The position numbers and the translations under genes were made by a program. Under the pieces are notes generated by a model. The model was not told the DNA's origin. It was given only the letters and a program-made list of their open reading frames with translations, and made no database searches. A DNA stretch of 64,000 nt from Streptomyces sp. CB02058 (GTDB taxonomy: Bacteria; Actinomycetota; Actinomycetes; Streptomycetales; Streptomycetaceae): assembly GCF_001905505.1 (NCBI RefSeq), contig NZ_LIPG01000006.1:124001-188000 (forward strand), in the 5' to 3' direction. Positions 43,985-51,681 of the stretch are shown here, one piece after another (position 1 is the stretch's first letter; every line of letters begins with the position of its first letter).

Positions 43985-44022
43985 CTTTTTGTTCCTCAAG
44001 GGCGCCCCGTAGGCTTGTGGGC

Positions 44023-44724
44023 ATGACCACACCTGCCCAGGGACTCCATACGCATGTGCTGGACACCCTGGGTCTGGCGATCGCCGCCGGTGAGTCCCCG
44101 CCCGGCCTGGTCCTGCGCACCGACGAGCTCGCCCAGCGCTTCGACGTGTCCCGCACCGTCGTCCGCGAAGTGGTCCGCGTCCTGGAATCCATGCACCTCG
44201 TCGAGTCCCGGCGCCGGGTGGGGGTGACCGTGCTGCCCACCGAGGAGTGGAACGTCTACGACCCCCAGGTCATCCGCTGGCGCCTGGCGGGCGCCGACCG
44301 GCCCCGGCAGCTGCGGTCGCTCACCGTGCTGCGGTCCGCCGTCGAGCCCGTGGCCGCGGGCCTCGCGGCCCGTCACGCCACCGCCGAGCAGTGCGCCGCG
44401 CTCACGGAGTGCGCCCTCGGCATGGTCGCCACCTCGCGCGGCCAGCAGCTGGAGGGCTACCTCCGCCACGACATCGCCTTCCACCGCATCGTGCTCAACG
44501 CCTCGGGCAACGAGATGTTCGCGCGGCTCGGCGACGTCGTCGCCGAGGTCCTCGCCGGGCGCACCCACCACCAGGTGATGTTCGAGGACCCCGACCCCGC
44601 GGCCGTCACGCTCCACGTCCGGCTCGCCGAAGCGGTGCGCGAGGGGGACGCCGAGGGCGCCGAGCGGCTCACCAAGGAGATCGCGGTCGGCGCGCTGCAC
44701 GAACTGGACGTCCTGGCCCCGTGA
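44023..44724 (+). CDS. gntR: FadR/GntR family regulator of gluconate genes
   Basis: A 233-aa regulator. N-terminal winged helix (RTDELAQRFDVSRTVVREVVRVLESMHLVESRRRVG, quoted in part) and C-terminal FCD ligand domain with metal-binding histidines (RHDIAFHRIVLNASGN, HVRLAEAVREGD). In Streptomyces the repressor adjacent to gntK/gntT is of this type and responds to gluconate or gluconate-6-phosphate; that role is inferred here. ATG 44023; TAGGCT about 9 nt upstream suggests a very short or absent leader. Confidence 0.9.
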   Translation: MTTPAQGLHTHVLDTLGLAIAAGESPPGLVLRTDELAQRFDVSRTVVREVVRVLESMHLVESRRRVGVTVLPTEEWNVYDPQVIRWRLAGADRPRQLRSLTVLRSAVEPVAAGLAARHATAEQCAALTECALGMVATSRGQQLEGYLRHDIAFHRIVLNASGNEMFARLGDVVAEVLAGRTHHQVMFEDPDPAAVTLHVRLAEAVREGDAEGAERLTKEIAVGALHELDVLAP

Positions 44725-44798
44725 GCGGGTCCCCGCCCGGGTACGGTGGGCGGGTTCGATCTTTGTCATCACGGGGCAGTCGGGATGGGAGCCAGGGC

Positions 44799-45884
44799 AT
44801 GGCGCAGCAGGTACAAGGGGTCATCGCACCGGGGAAGAACGAGCCCGTGCGGGTCGAGACGATCCTCGTGCCGGACCCCGGCCCCGGCGAGGCCGTGGTC
44901 AAGATCCAGGCGTGCGGCGTCTGCCACACCGACCTGCACTACAAGCAGGGCGGGATCAACGACGACTTCCCCTTCCTGCTCGGCCATGAGGCCGCGGGTG
45001 TCGTGGAGTCCGTCGGCGACGGCGTCACCGACGTCGCGCCCGGCGACTTCGTCGTCCTCAACTGGCGCGCGGTGTGCGGCCAGTGCCGCGCCTGTCTGCG
45101 TGGACGCCCGCAGTACTGCTTCGACACCCACAACGCGAAGCAGAAGATGACCCTCCTGGACGGCACGGAGCTCTCCCCGGCGCTCGGCATCGGCGCGTTC
45201 GCGGAGAAGACCCTCGTCGCCGCCGGACAGTGCACCAAGGTCGACCCCGAGGTCTCCCCGGCCGTCGCCGGACTGCTCGGCTGCGGTGTCATGGCGGGCA
45301 TCGGCGCCGCCATCAACACCGGCCAGGTCGGCCGGGGCGACTCCGTCGCCGTCATCGGCTGCGGCGGCGTCGGCGACGCGGCGATCGCGGGCGCCAGGCT
45401 CGCGGGAGCGGCGAAGATCATCGCGGTCGACATCGACGACCGCAAGCTGGAGACGGCGAAGAAGATGGGTGCCACCCACACCGTCAACTCCCGCTCCGGC
45501 GACCCCGTCGAGGCGATCCGCGCGCTGACCGACGGCAACGGCGCGGACGTCGTCATCGAGGCGGTCGGCCGCCCGGAGACGTACAAGCAGGCCTTCTACG
45601 CCCGCGACCTCGCCGGCACCGTCGTCCTCGTCGGTGTCCCCACCCCGGAGATGCAGCTCGAACTCCCGCTGCTCGACGTGTTCGGCCGCGGCGGCTCGCT
45701 CAAGTCCTCCTGGTACGGCGACTGCCTGCCCTCGCGCGACTTCCCGATGCTGATCGACCTGCACCAGCAGGGCCGCCTCGACCTGGGCGCGTTCGTCACC
45801 GAGACCATCGCGCTCGGCGAGATCGAGCAGGCCTTCGACCGGATGCACGACGGCGACGTCCTGCGCTCGGTGGTGGTCTTCTGA
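44799..45884 (+). CDS. mscR: S-(hydroxymethyl)mycothiol dehydrogenase
   Basis: Zinc MDR dehydrogenase of 361 aa that oxidises the mycothiol-formaldehyde adduct (and acts as an S-nitrosomycothiol reductase). Catalytic zinc in GVCHTDLHYKQGG and GHEAAG; structural zinc in CGQCRACLRGRPQYC; the insertion FDTHNAKQKMTL is typical of the mycothiol type. Rossmann GCGGVGDAAIAGA, Asp in VDIDD for NAD. It is translationally coupled by TGATG with an MBL hydrolase, the usual partner in actinobacteria. Confidence 0.95.
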   Translation: MAQQVQGVIAPGKNEPVRVETILVPDPGPGEAVVKIQACGVCHTDLHYKQGGINDDFPFLLGHEAAGVVESVGDGVTDVAPGDFVVLNWRAVCGQCRACLRGRPQYCFDTHNAKQKMTLLDGTELSPALGIGAFAEKTLVAAGQCTKVDPEVSPAVAGLLGCGVMAGIGAAINTGQVGRGDSVAVIGCGGVGDAAIAGARLAGAAKIIAVDIDDRKLETAKKMGATHTVNSRSGDPVEAIRALTDGNGADVVIEAVGRPETYKQAFYARDLAGTVVLVGVPTPEMQLELPLLDVFGRGGSLKSSWYGDCLPSRDFPMLIDLHQQGRLDLGAFVTETIALGEIEQAFDRMHDGDVLRSVVVF

Positions 45885-46513
45885 TGGCCGCCCGCATCGA
45901 CCACCTGGTCACCTCCGGCACCTTCGCCCTCGACGGCGGCGAGTGGGACGTCGACAACAACGTCTGGATCGTCGGCGACGACACCGAGGCCGTCGTCATC
46001 GACGCCGCCCACGACGCAGCCGCGATCGAGGCCGCACTCGGCGGCCGTACGCTGCGCGCGATCATCTGCACCCACGCGCACAACGACCACATCGACGCGG
46101 CCCCGGCCCTCGCCGACGCGACCGGCGCGCCGATCCTGCTGCACCCGGACGACCTGCCGCTCTGGAAGCAGACGCACCCGGACCGGGCGCCCGACGGCGC
46201 ACTGGCCGACGGCCAGGAGCTGGAGGTCGCCGGGACCCGGCTGACGGTCCTGCACACCCCGGGACACGCACCCGGCGCCGTCTGCCTCCACGCCCCCGAG
46301 CTGGGCACCGTCTTCACCGGCGACACCCTGTTCCAGGGCGGCCCCGGCGCCACCGGACGCTCCTTCTCGCACTTCCCGACGATCATCGACTCGATCAGGG
46401 ACCGGCTGCTCGCCCTTCCGCCGGAGACGGCCGTGCGCACCGGCCACGGGGACTCCACCACCATCGGCGCGGAGGCTCCGCAGCTGGAGGACTGGATCGC
46501 CCGCGGACACTGA
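45884..46513 (+). CDS. MBL-fold metallo-hydrolase, mycothiol thioester hydrolase candidate
   Basis: A 209-aa metallo-beta-lactamase-fold protein. Metal motif THAHNDHIDAA, followed by HTPGHAPGAVC, GDTLFQGGPG and RTGHGDSTTI supply the binuclear site. It begins inside the stop of mscR (TGATG). The coupled arrangement supports hydrolysis of S-formylmycothiol to formate and mycothiol, the second step of formaldehyde detoxification; this is inference from context and is analogous to glyoxalase-II-like enzymes. Confidence 0.9.
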   Translation: MAARIDHLVTSGTFALDGGEWDVDNNVWIVGDDTEAVVIDAAHDAAAIEAALGGRTLRAIICTHAHNDHIDAAPALADATGAPILLHPDDLPLWKQTHPDRAPDGALADGQELEVAGTRLTVLHTPGHAPGAVCLHAPELGTVFTGDTLFQGGPGATGRSFSHFPTIIDSIRDRLLALPPETAVRTGHGDSTTIGAEAPQLEDWIARGH

Positions 46514-46525
46514 CCGCGGACCGTC

Positions 46526-47464
46526 TCACCGGTCCGGCCACGCGGCCAGCCGCAGCCCGCTCCCGAAGCGGCGCGGCTCACCCGTGACCGGATCGGTGAA
46601 CTCCAGTACCTTCGCCAGCAGTTGCAGCGGCCGGCCGTAGTCCACGGCCGCCGGCTCGGGCTCCACCACCGGATAGACCGGATCGTTCACCAGAGGCAGC
46701 CCCAGCGCGTTCATATGGACCCGCAGCTGATGGGTGCGCCCGGTCGCGGGCAGCAGCCTGTACCGCCCGAGCCCGCCCCGGTGCTCCAGCAGCTCGATCC
46801 GGCTCTCGCTGTTCGGCGCCCCGGGTTCCTCACGCGCGGCGATCACCCCGCGCTCCTTCACGATCCTGCTGCGCACCGTGCGGGGGAGCGCGAGAGCGGG
46901 ATCGTACGGCGCCACCGCCTCGTACTCCTTGCGTACCTGCCGGTCCCTGAACAGTGTCTGGTAAGCGCCCCGGTCCTGGGGCCGTACGACACAGAGCACC
47001 AGACCCGCCGTCAGCCGGTCCAGCCGGTGGGCGGGCTGGAGCTCCGGCAGCCCCAGTTCGTCGCGCAGCCGCGCGACCAGGGTCTGGGTGATGTGCCGGC
47101 CGCGCGGGGTGGTGGCCAGGAAGTGCGGCTTGTCCGCGATCACCAGGTGTTCGTCGCGGTGGACGACACCGACGGGGAAGGGCACCGGCTCCTCGGGCGC
47201 GAAGTCCCTGTGGAAGAAGAGGTGGCGTCCGGCGGTGTACGGCTCGTCGGCCCGCACCGGGGCCCCGTCGGCCCCGACGAAACGGCCGTCGGCCAGCATG
47301 GCGTCCACCCGTCCGGCGCCGACCGCCCCCGCGAACCGGTCCAGCAGATGGTCCCGGACGGTGGGCCAGGCACCGGCCGGGTCGGCGGGGAGACGGACCC
47401 GCACCGGGTCCACTCCCGCGCGCTGGGGGAGCGGGGCGGCGGGCGGTCTGGCCCGTCCTCTCAT
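46526..47464 (-). CDS. RluA family pseudouridine synthase
   Basis: A 312-aa enzyme isomerising uridine to pseudouridine in rRNA or tRNA. The catalytic Asp is in PAHRLDRLTAGLVL; further motifs are VVHRDEHLVIADKPHFLATTP, ARLRDELG and LLPATGRTHQLRVHMNALG (quoted in parts). No S4 domain is evident, and the basic N-terminus (MRGRARPPAAPLPQRAG) is unusual. The target site cannot be predicted. ATG 47464. It ends just after the MBL gene (convergent, 12 nt apart). Confidence 0.9.
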   Translation of the reverse strand: MRGRARPPAAPLPQRAGVDPVRVRLPADPAGAWPTVRDHLLDRFAGAVGAGRVDAMLADGRFVGADGAPVRADEPYTAGRHLFFHRDFAPEEPVPFPVGVVHRDEHLVIADKPHFLATTPRGRHITQTLVARLRDELGLPELQPAHRLDRLTAGLVLCVVRPQDRGAYQTLFRDRQVRKEYEAVAPYDPALALPRTVRSRIVKERGVIAAREEPGAPNSESRIELLEHRGGLGRYRLLPATGRTHQLRVHMNALGLPLVNDPVYPVVEPEPAAVDYGRPLQLLAKVLEFTDPVTGEPRRFGSGLRLAAWPDR

Positions 47465-47728
47465 CGCATGGTCCTTGTCGCCGGAGGGGCCCGGCACGGA
47501 CGGGCGCAGCCCCTCCATCATCCCACCGGCGCGCGCGCTCGTCGGCCGTGCCTCCGTCAGCCGCGTCCGCTCCGGCCGCTGCGGGCTCCCGGCTTCCCGG
47601 CGCATTCGGTGCTGTGCACGGGGTCCTGTGGATGTTCGTGATACCGGACGGCGTTCGCGCAACCGGACTGACCGTATGGGGGTCGGCGGGGCGCGTCAAG
47701 GGTGCGGGGCGGAATCGTCCGCACCGTA

Positions 47729-47785
47729 GAAAGCGCTTGCCGATGCCGCTAGGGTTCCCGCTCGTTGAATCCATTCAACGAGCGG
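47729..47785 (+). promoter_or_regulatory. promoter with two operators before the SGNH/GH43 operon
   Basis: GAAAGCGCTTGC (47729-47740) has an 8-bp palindromic core of the LacI-site type. TAGGGT (47750-47755) is a likely -10. Directly after, at 47758-47785, lies a perfect palindrome: arms CCGCTCGTTGAAT and ATTCAACGAGCGG, 13 bp each, 2-nt centre. It would cover the expected transcription start. The rest of the 376-nt gap (47465-47840) shows no gene. Confidence 0.65.
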
Positions 47786-47840
47786 CTCGCCGAGCCGTCC
47801 GCCCGATCAGCCGAACCCGTTCTTCGACGAGGAGCCCGTC

Positions 47841-48911
47841 ATGCGCCGAACCGGAACAGCCCTGCTGGCCGCCTGCACCGCCGTTGCCGCCGTCGCCGTC
47901 CTGACCACCACCGCCGCCGCACCCGCCCTCGCGCGGGACGCCGTCCCCGGCGCGGGGAGCGGCCTCGCCGGCTGCGCGGGCGACTCACCCGTCGTCTGCC
48001 ACTTCGACGTCGCACCCGGCACCTACCGCGTCCGGCTCGTGCTGGGCGGCGGCTCCGTCGCGGGCTCCACCGCCGTGACCGCCGAGACCCGCAGAGCCAT
48101 GCTTGCCGAGACGCCCACCGCCCCGGGCGAGACGGTCCGCCGCAGCTTCACCGTGGACGTCCGCGACCCGGAGGGCGAGCCCACCGGGGCCACCGGCAGC
48201 CCCGGTCTCGACCTCGTCGTCGGCGGCGCCGCCCCGCAGCTCGCCGGGCTGCACGTCGAGCGCGTCCGTACGCCCCAGATCCTCCTGGCGGGCGACTCCA
48301 CCGTCTGCGACCAGGCCGGCGAACCGTACACCGGCTGGGGCCAGCAGCTCCCGCAGTACCTCACCGACCGTGTGACGGTCGCCAACTACGCCGCCTCCGG
48401 GGAGGGGTCGCAGTCCTTCCTCGACAAGCCCGTGCTCTTCCCCGCGCTGCGCGCCCGCATCCACCACGGCGACCTGGTCCTCGTCCAGCTGGCCCACAAC
48501 GACAAGCAGACCGACCGCGAGACCTACCGGGCCAACCTCACCACGATGATCGAGAACGTACGCGCCGAGGGCGGGCGGCCCGTGCTCGTCACGCCGATCG
48601 TCCGCCGCTGGTTCAACACCGACGGCACGCTCGACAACGGCACCGCGCTGCTCGTCAACGGCCTGGGGGTGGACCTGCCCGCCGAGATGCGCGCGCTCGC
48701 CGACGAGCAGGACACCCCGCTCGTCGACCTCACGGCCCTGACCAAGGCCCGGGTCGAGGAGCTCGGTCCTGAGGGATCCAAGGCCCTCTACCTCTACGAC
48801 GAGAAGCGCGACAACACCCACACCTCGGTCCGCGGTGCCGGTGAGTACGCCGCCCTCGTCCTCGCCGGACTCCGCGACCAGGGGCTGCTCGCGCCCCGCG
48901 CGGTCCGATGA
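47841..48911 (+). CDS. secreted SGNH/GDSL hydrolase, rhamnogalacturonan acetylesterase-like
   Basis: A 356-aa exported esterase. Signal peptide in residues 1-32 (RRTGTALLAACTAVAAVAVL). An N-terminal beta domain (~35-140, HFDVAPGTYRVRLVLGGG) precedes the SGNH domain: nucleophile Ser153 in LAGDSTVCDQ, block II YAASGEGSQSF, block III VQLAHND, and the catalytic Asp324/His327 in DNTHTS. This arrangement matches rhamnogalacturonan acetylesterases, which deacetylate pectin side-chain backbones. GAGGAG precedes the ATG. It is coupled by a 4-nt overlap to a GH43 gene. Confidence 0.88.
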   Translation: MRRTGTALLAACTAVAAVAVLTTTAAAPALARDAVPGAGSGLAGCAGDSPVVCHFDVAPGTYRVRLVLGGGSVAGSTAVTAETRRAMLAETPTAPGETVRRSFTVDVRDPEGEPTGATGSPGLDLVVGGAAPQLAGLHVERVRTPQILLAGDSTVCDQAGEPYTGWGQQLPQYLTDRVTVANYAASGEGSQSFLDKPVLFPALRARIHHGDLVLVQLAHNDKQTDRETYRANLTTMIENVRAEGGRPVLVTPIVRRWFNTDGTLDNGTALLVNGLGVDLPAEMRALADEQDTPLVDLTALTKARVEELGPEGSKALYLYDEKRDNTHTSVRGAGEYAALVLAGLRDQGLLAPRAVR

Positions 48912-49864
48912 GCCCCCGCCCCGCGGACCGGCCGGCCTTCCGCGACCCGCTGGCCGAGCGGCGCGCCGACCCGCACATCACCCGGCACACGGACGGCCGT
49001 TACTACTTCACGGCGAGCGTCCCCTCGTACGACCGGATCGTCCTGCGCTCCTCCCGCACCCTGGACGGACTGGCCACGGCCGAGGAATCGGTCATCTGGA
49101 CCAGGCATGCCACCGGTGACATGGGAGCCCACATCTGGGCCCCGGAGCTCCACCACGCCGACGGCGCCTGGTACGTCCACTTCGCCGCCGCGCCCGCCGA
49201 CGACGTATGGAAAATACGGATCTGGGTGCTGGAGAACACCCACCCGGACCCGCTCAGGGGCACCTGGACCGAGAAGGGGCGGATCGCCACGGCCTGGGAC
49301 ACCTTCTCGCTGGACGCCCACACCTTCACGCACCGGGGCGAGCGCTACCTCGCCTGGGCCCAGCAGGAGCCCGGGCAGGACGCCAACACCGGGATCTTCC
49401 TCTCCAGGATGGCCGACCCCTGGACCCTGAAGGGACCGCAGATCCGCCTCAGCACGCCCGAGTACGCCTGGGAACGCGTCGGCTTCGCGGTCAACGAGGG
49501 CCCCGCGGTCGTCCATCGCAACGGCCGGGTCTTCATGACGTACTCCGCGAGCGCCACCGACGCGAACTACTGCATGGGCCTTCTCGACGCGGACGAGGGG
49601 AGCGACCTGATGGACCCGGCGTCCTGGACCAAGTCCCCGGAGCCGGTCTTCGCGAGCAGCGCGGCGACCGGGCAGTACGGCCCGGGCCACAACTCCTTCA
49701 CCGTCGCCGACGACGGCCGCACGGACGTGCTGGTCTACCACGCCAGGCCGTACGAGGTGATCACCGGCGACCCGCTGGACGACCCCAACCGGCACACGCA
49801 CGTCCAGCCGTTCGGCTGGCGCGCGGACGGCACCCCGGACTTCGGGACCCCCGGGCGCTCCTGA
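48908..49864 (+). CDS. glycoside hydrolase family 43 (arabinofuranosidase/arabinanase-type), intracellular
   Basis: A 318-aa five-bladed beta-propeller enzyme without signal peptide. The catalytic triad is visible: Asp21 in RRADPHITRH (base), Asp136 in SLDAHTF (pKa modulator), Glu197 in NEGPAVVH (acid). The blades begin GAHIWAPELHHADGAWYVHF and YGPGHNSFTV. It resembles exo-acting alpha-L-arabinofuranosidases of GH43 that cleave imported arabino-oligosaccharides. The ATG overlaps the esterase stop (ATGA), so an exported esterase and a cytosolic glycosidase are made from one mRNA. Confidence 0.9.
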   Translation: MSPRPADRPAFRDPLAERRADPHITRHTDGRYYFTASVPSYDRIVLRSSRTLDGLATAEESVIWTRHATGDMGAHIWAPELHHADGAWYVHFAAAPADDVWKIRIWVLENTHPDPLRGTWTEKGRIATAWDTFSLDAHTFTHRGERYLAWAQQEPGQDANTGIFLSRMADPWTLKGPQIRLSTPEYAWERVGFAVNEGPAVVHRNGRVFMTYSASATDANYCMGLLDADEGSDLMDPASWTKSPEPVFASSAATGQYGPGHNSFTVADDGRTDVLVYHARPYEVITGDPLDDPNRHTHVQPFGWRADGTPDFGTPGRS

Positions 49865-50250
49865 GGCCGGTGCTCCGGCCGGTACCGGCTCCCGGTTCCG
49901 GAGTCCGCCGGGTTCGGGCGAGGGAGCCGGTGGCGGGGTTTCCGGGGCCCGCCGGGTGTCCGGTCCACCGGCCCGTGGGCTCCGCGGACTCCTTGGACTC
50001 CTTGGGCTCCGCGCGTCGGCGGAGTGCCAGGGCGAGCGGCGGGCCGGCCGCCAGCAGGATCGCGAGGGCGTCGTAACCGGCGGTGAGGGTCGAGACGGTG
50101 GCGACACCGGCGACGAGCAGGGGGCCTCCGGCGTCACCGAGTTCGCGGCCGAGTCCGGCCGATCCCATGGTCCGGCCCATGCGTTCCCCGGGCGTGGAGG
50201 CGGCCGGGGCGGCGAAGCCGAGCGGGCTGATCAGGCCGGTGCCGCCTCGG
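49865..50250 (-). pseudogene. remnant of an MFS transporter (C-terminal part)
   Basis: The minus frame reads GTGLISPLGFAAPAAS, TPGERMGRTMGSAGLGRELG and DAGGPLLVAGVATVSTL, then TAGYDALAILLAAGPPLALALRR. This is the conserved end of an MFS carrier (motif around helix 5/11 plus the last helix). Nothing like the preceding ten helices lies upstream on this strand, and no start with a ribosome site precedes it. After ~ALRRRAEP the frame runs on as low-complexity into the GH43 gene. A truncated, decayed transporter is the simplest reading. Confidence 0.6.
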
Positions 50251-50463
50251 GCCGACCCCCGAGTCGGGGTGAGGGATTACGGTCTGGGGGTGGGCGCGAT
50301 CCGGATCTCCCGGCTCGACCCACGCGGCGGTGTCCCGGCGGCCACTGAGCGGTTCCACGGCGCCGCGGGGCCGCCTGCCCGACGGGCCGCCGCCCACCGC
50401 CCCCGGTCCGCACCCCCGCGGCCCGGAGGTCCGTCCCGCCGTTTCCCAGGAGGAGTACGTACG

Positions 50464-51456
50464 TTGCCGCAGTCATCCGGCCCGATCGACGTCATGGAGC
50501 GCCATCAGGTCGCCGTCTACATCGGCGCCCTGGCGGCCGGCGGCCTGGTCGGCCGGGTGGCTCCCGGTGCCGGTCCGGGCCTGGAGCACGCCATCAACCC
50601 GGTGCTCGCCGTGCTGCTCTACGTGACGTTCCTGCAGGTGCCCGCGGCCGAGCTGCTCCGCTCGCTGCGCGCGGGCCGGTTCCTGGCCGCGGCCCTGGTG
50701 GTCAACTTCGTGGTGGTGCCGCTGCTCGTGGCGGCCATGTTCCCCTTCCTGCCCGCCGGCCAGGCCGTCCGCCTGGGGGTGCTGCTGGTCCTGCTGGCCC
50801 CGTGCGTCGACTACGTCATCGTCTTCAGTGGGCTGGCCGGCGGCAGCAGCCGGCGGCTTCTGGCCGCGACCCCGCTGCTCCTGCTGGCCCAGATGATCCT
50901 GCTGCCCGTCTTCCTGCTGCTGTTCATGGGCTCCGGCCTGGCCGACGTCGTGGAACCCGGCCCGTTCCTCGACGCGTTCCTGATCCTGATCGTCATCCCG
51001 CTCGCCCTGGCCTGGCTCACCCAGGCGTGGGCCGCCCGCCGCGCCGCCGGGCGGAAGGCGGCTGACGCGATGGGCGCCACGATGGTCCCGCTGATGGCCG
51101 CCACCCTTTTGACCGTGGTGGCCTCCCAGGTCCCCAAGCTCGGCGACAGTCTGGCCGACGTGGGGCGGGTCGTCCCGTTCTACGTCCTGTTCCTGCTCGT
51201 GATGGCCTTCATGGGGCGGGCCGTCGCCCGTCTCTTCCGCCTCGACGCCCCCGACGGGCGGGCCGTCGTGTTCACCGGCGCGACCCGCAACTCCCTCGTC
51301 GTCCTCCCGCTCGCCCTGGCCCTGCCCGACTCCCTGGCCGTCGCCGCGGTCGTCGTGGTCACCCAGACCCTCGTCGAGGTGATCGGCATGGTCGTGTACG
51401 TCCGGGCGGTTCCGCGGCTGCTTCCGGCCCACGACGCCCGAGCGGGCCAGGAGTAG
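50464..51456 (+). CDS. bile acid:sodium symporter/Acr3-like transporter
   Basis: A 330-aa membrane protein of the BART superfamily with about ten helices (AVYIGALAAGGLVGRVAPGAG, HAINPVLAVLLYVTFLQVPAAE, VLLVLLAPCVDYVIVFSGLAGG, FTGATRNSLVVLPLALALP, in fragments). The APCVDYVIVF motif has a Cys at the position of the essential cysteine of Acr3 arsenite carriers, so arsenite efflux is possible. There is no arsenate reductase or ArsR next to it. Start: TTG 50464 has AGGAGG 10 nt upstream, while ATG 50494 lacks a site; TTG is preferred. Confidence 0.82.
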   Translation: MPQSSGPIDVMERHQVAVYIGALAAGGLVGRVAPGAGPGLEHAINPVLAVLLYVTFLQVPAAELLRSLRAGRFLAAALVVNFVVVPLLVAAMFPFLPAGQAVRLGVLLVLLAPCVDYVIVFSGLAGGSSRRLLAATPLLLLAQMILLPVFLLLFMGSGLADVVEPGPFLDAFLILIVIPLALAWLTQAWAARRAAGRKAADAMGATMVPLMAATLLTVVASQVPKLGDSLADVGRVVPFYVLFLLVMAFMGRAVARLFRLDAPDGRAVVFTGATRNSLVVLPLALALPDSLAVAAVVVVTQTLVEVIGMVVYVRAVPRLLPAHDARAGQE

Positions 51457-51681
51457 GGGCGCAGACCGGAAGGTCCCCGCCCCCGGAGCGCCGACCCGGG
51501 CCGGCGGTGCGTCGTGCGCCGCCGAGCGGCCGGGCCATGGGGTGCGTGGGTCAGGAGAGGCAACCGGTAACCGCGATACGGATGTTGGCCGATCCGTTGA
51601 CGCGCTGCCGAGCCCTGCCTATCTTACGTTCGAAGTTCTGGGCAACGTCCGATATCTCGAACAATGATCCCTGGAGCGTCC

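Noticed and set aside
47731..47738. AAGCGCTT as a further site for the TetR of 13974
   Set aside because: Only the 8-bp core matches; the flanks differ from the 17-mer, and the form is common to LacI-type sites.
50464..51456. Assignment as a confirmed arsenite exporter
   Set aside because: The membrane family and a suitably placed Cys fit, but there is no arsR, arsC or arsenic-linked gene next to it; kept as BART superfamily.
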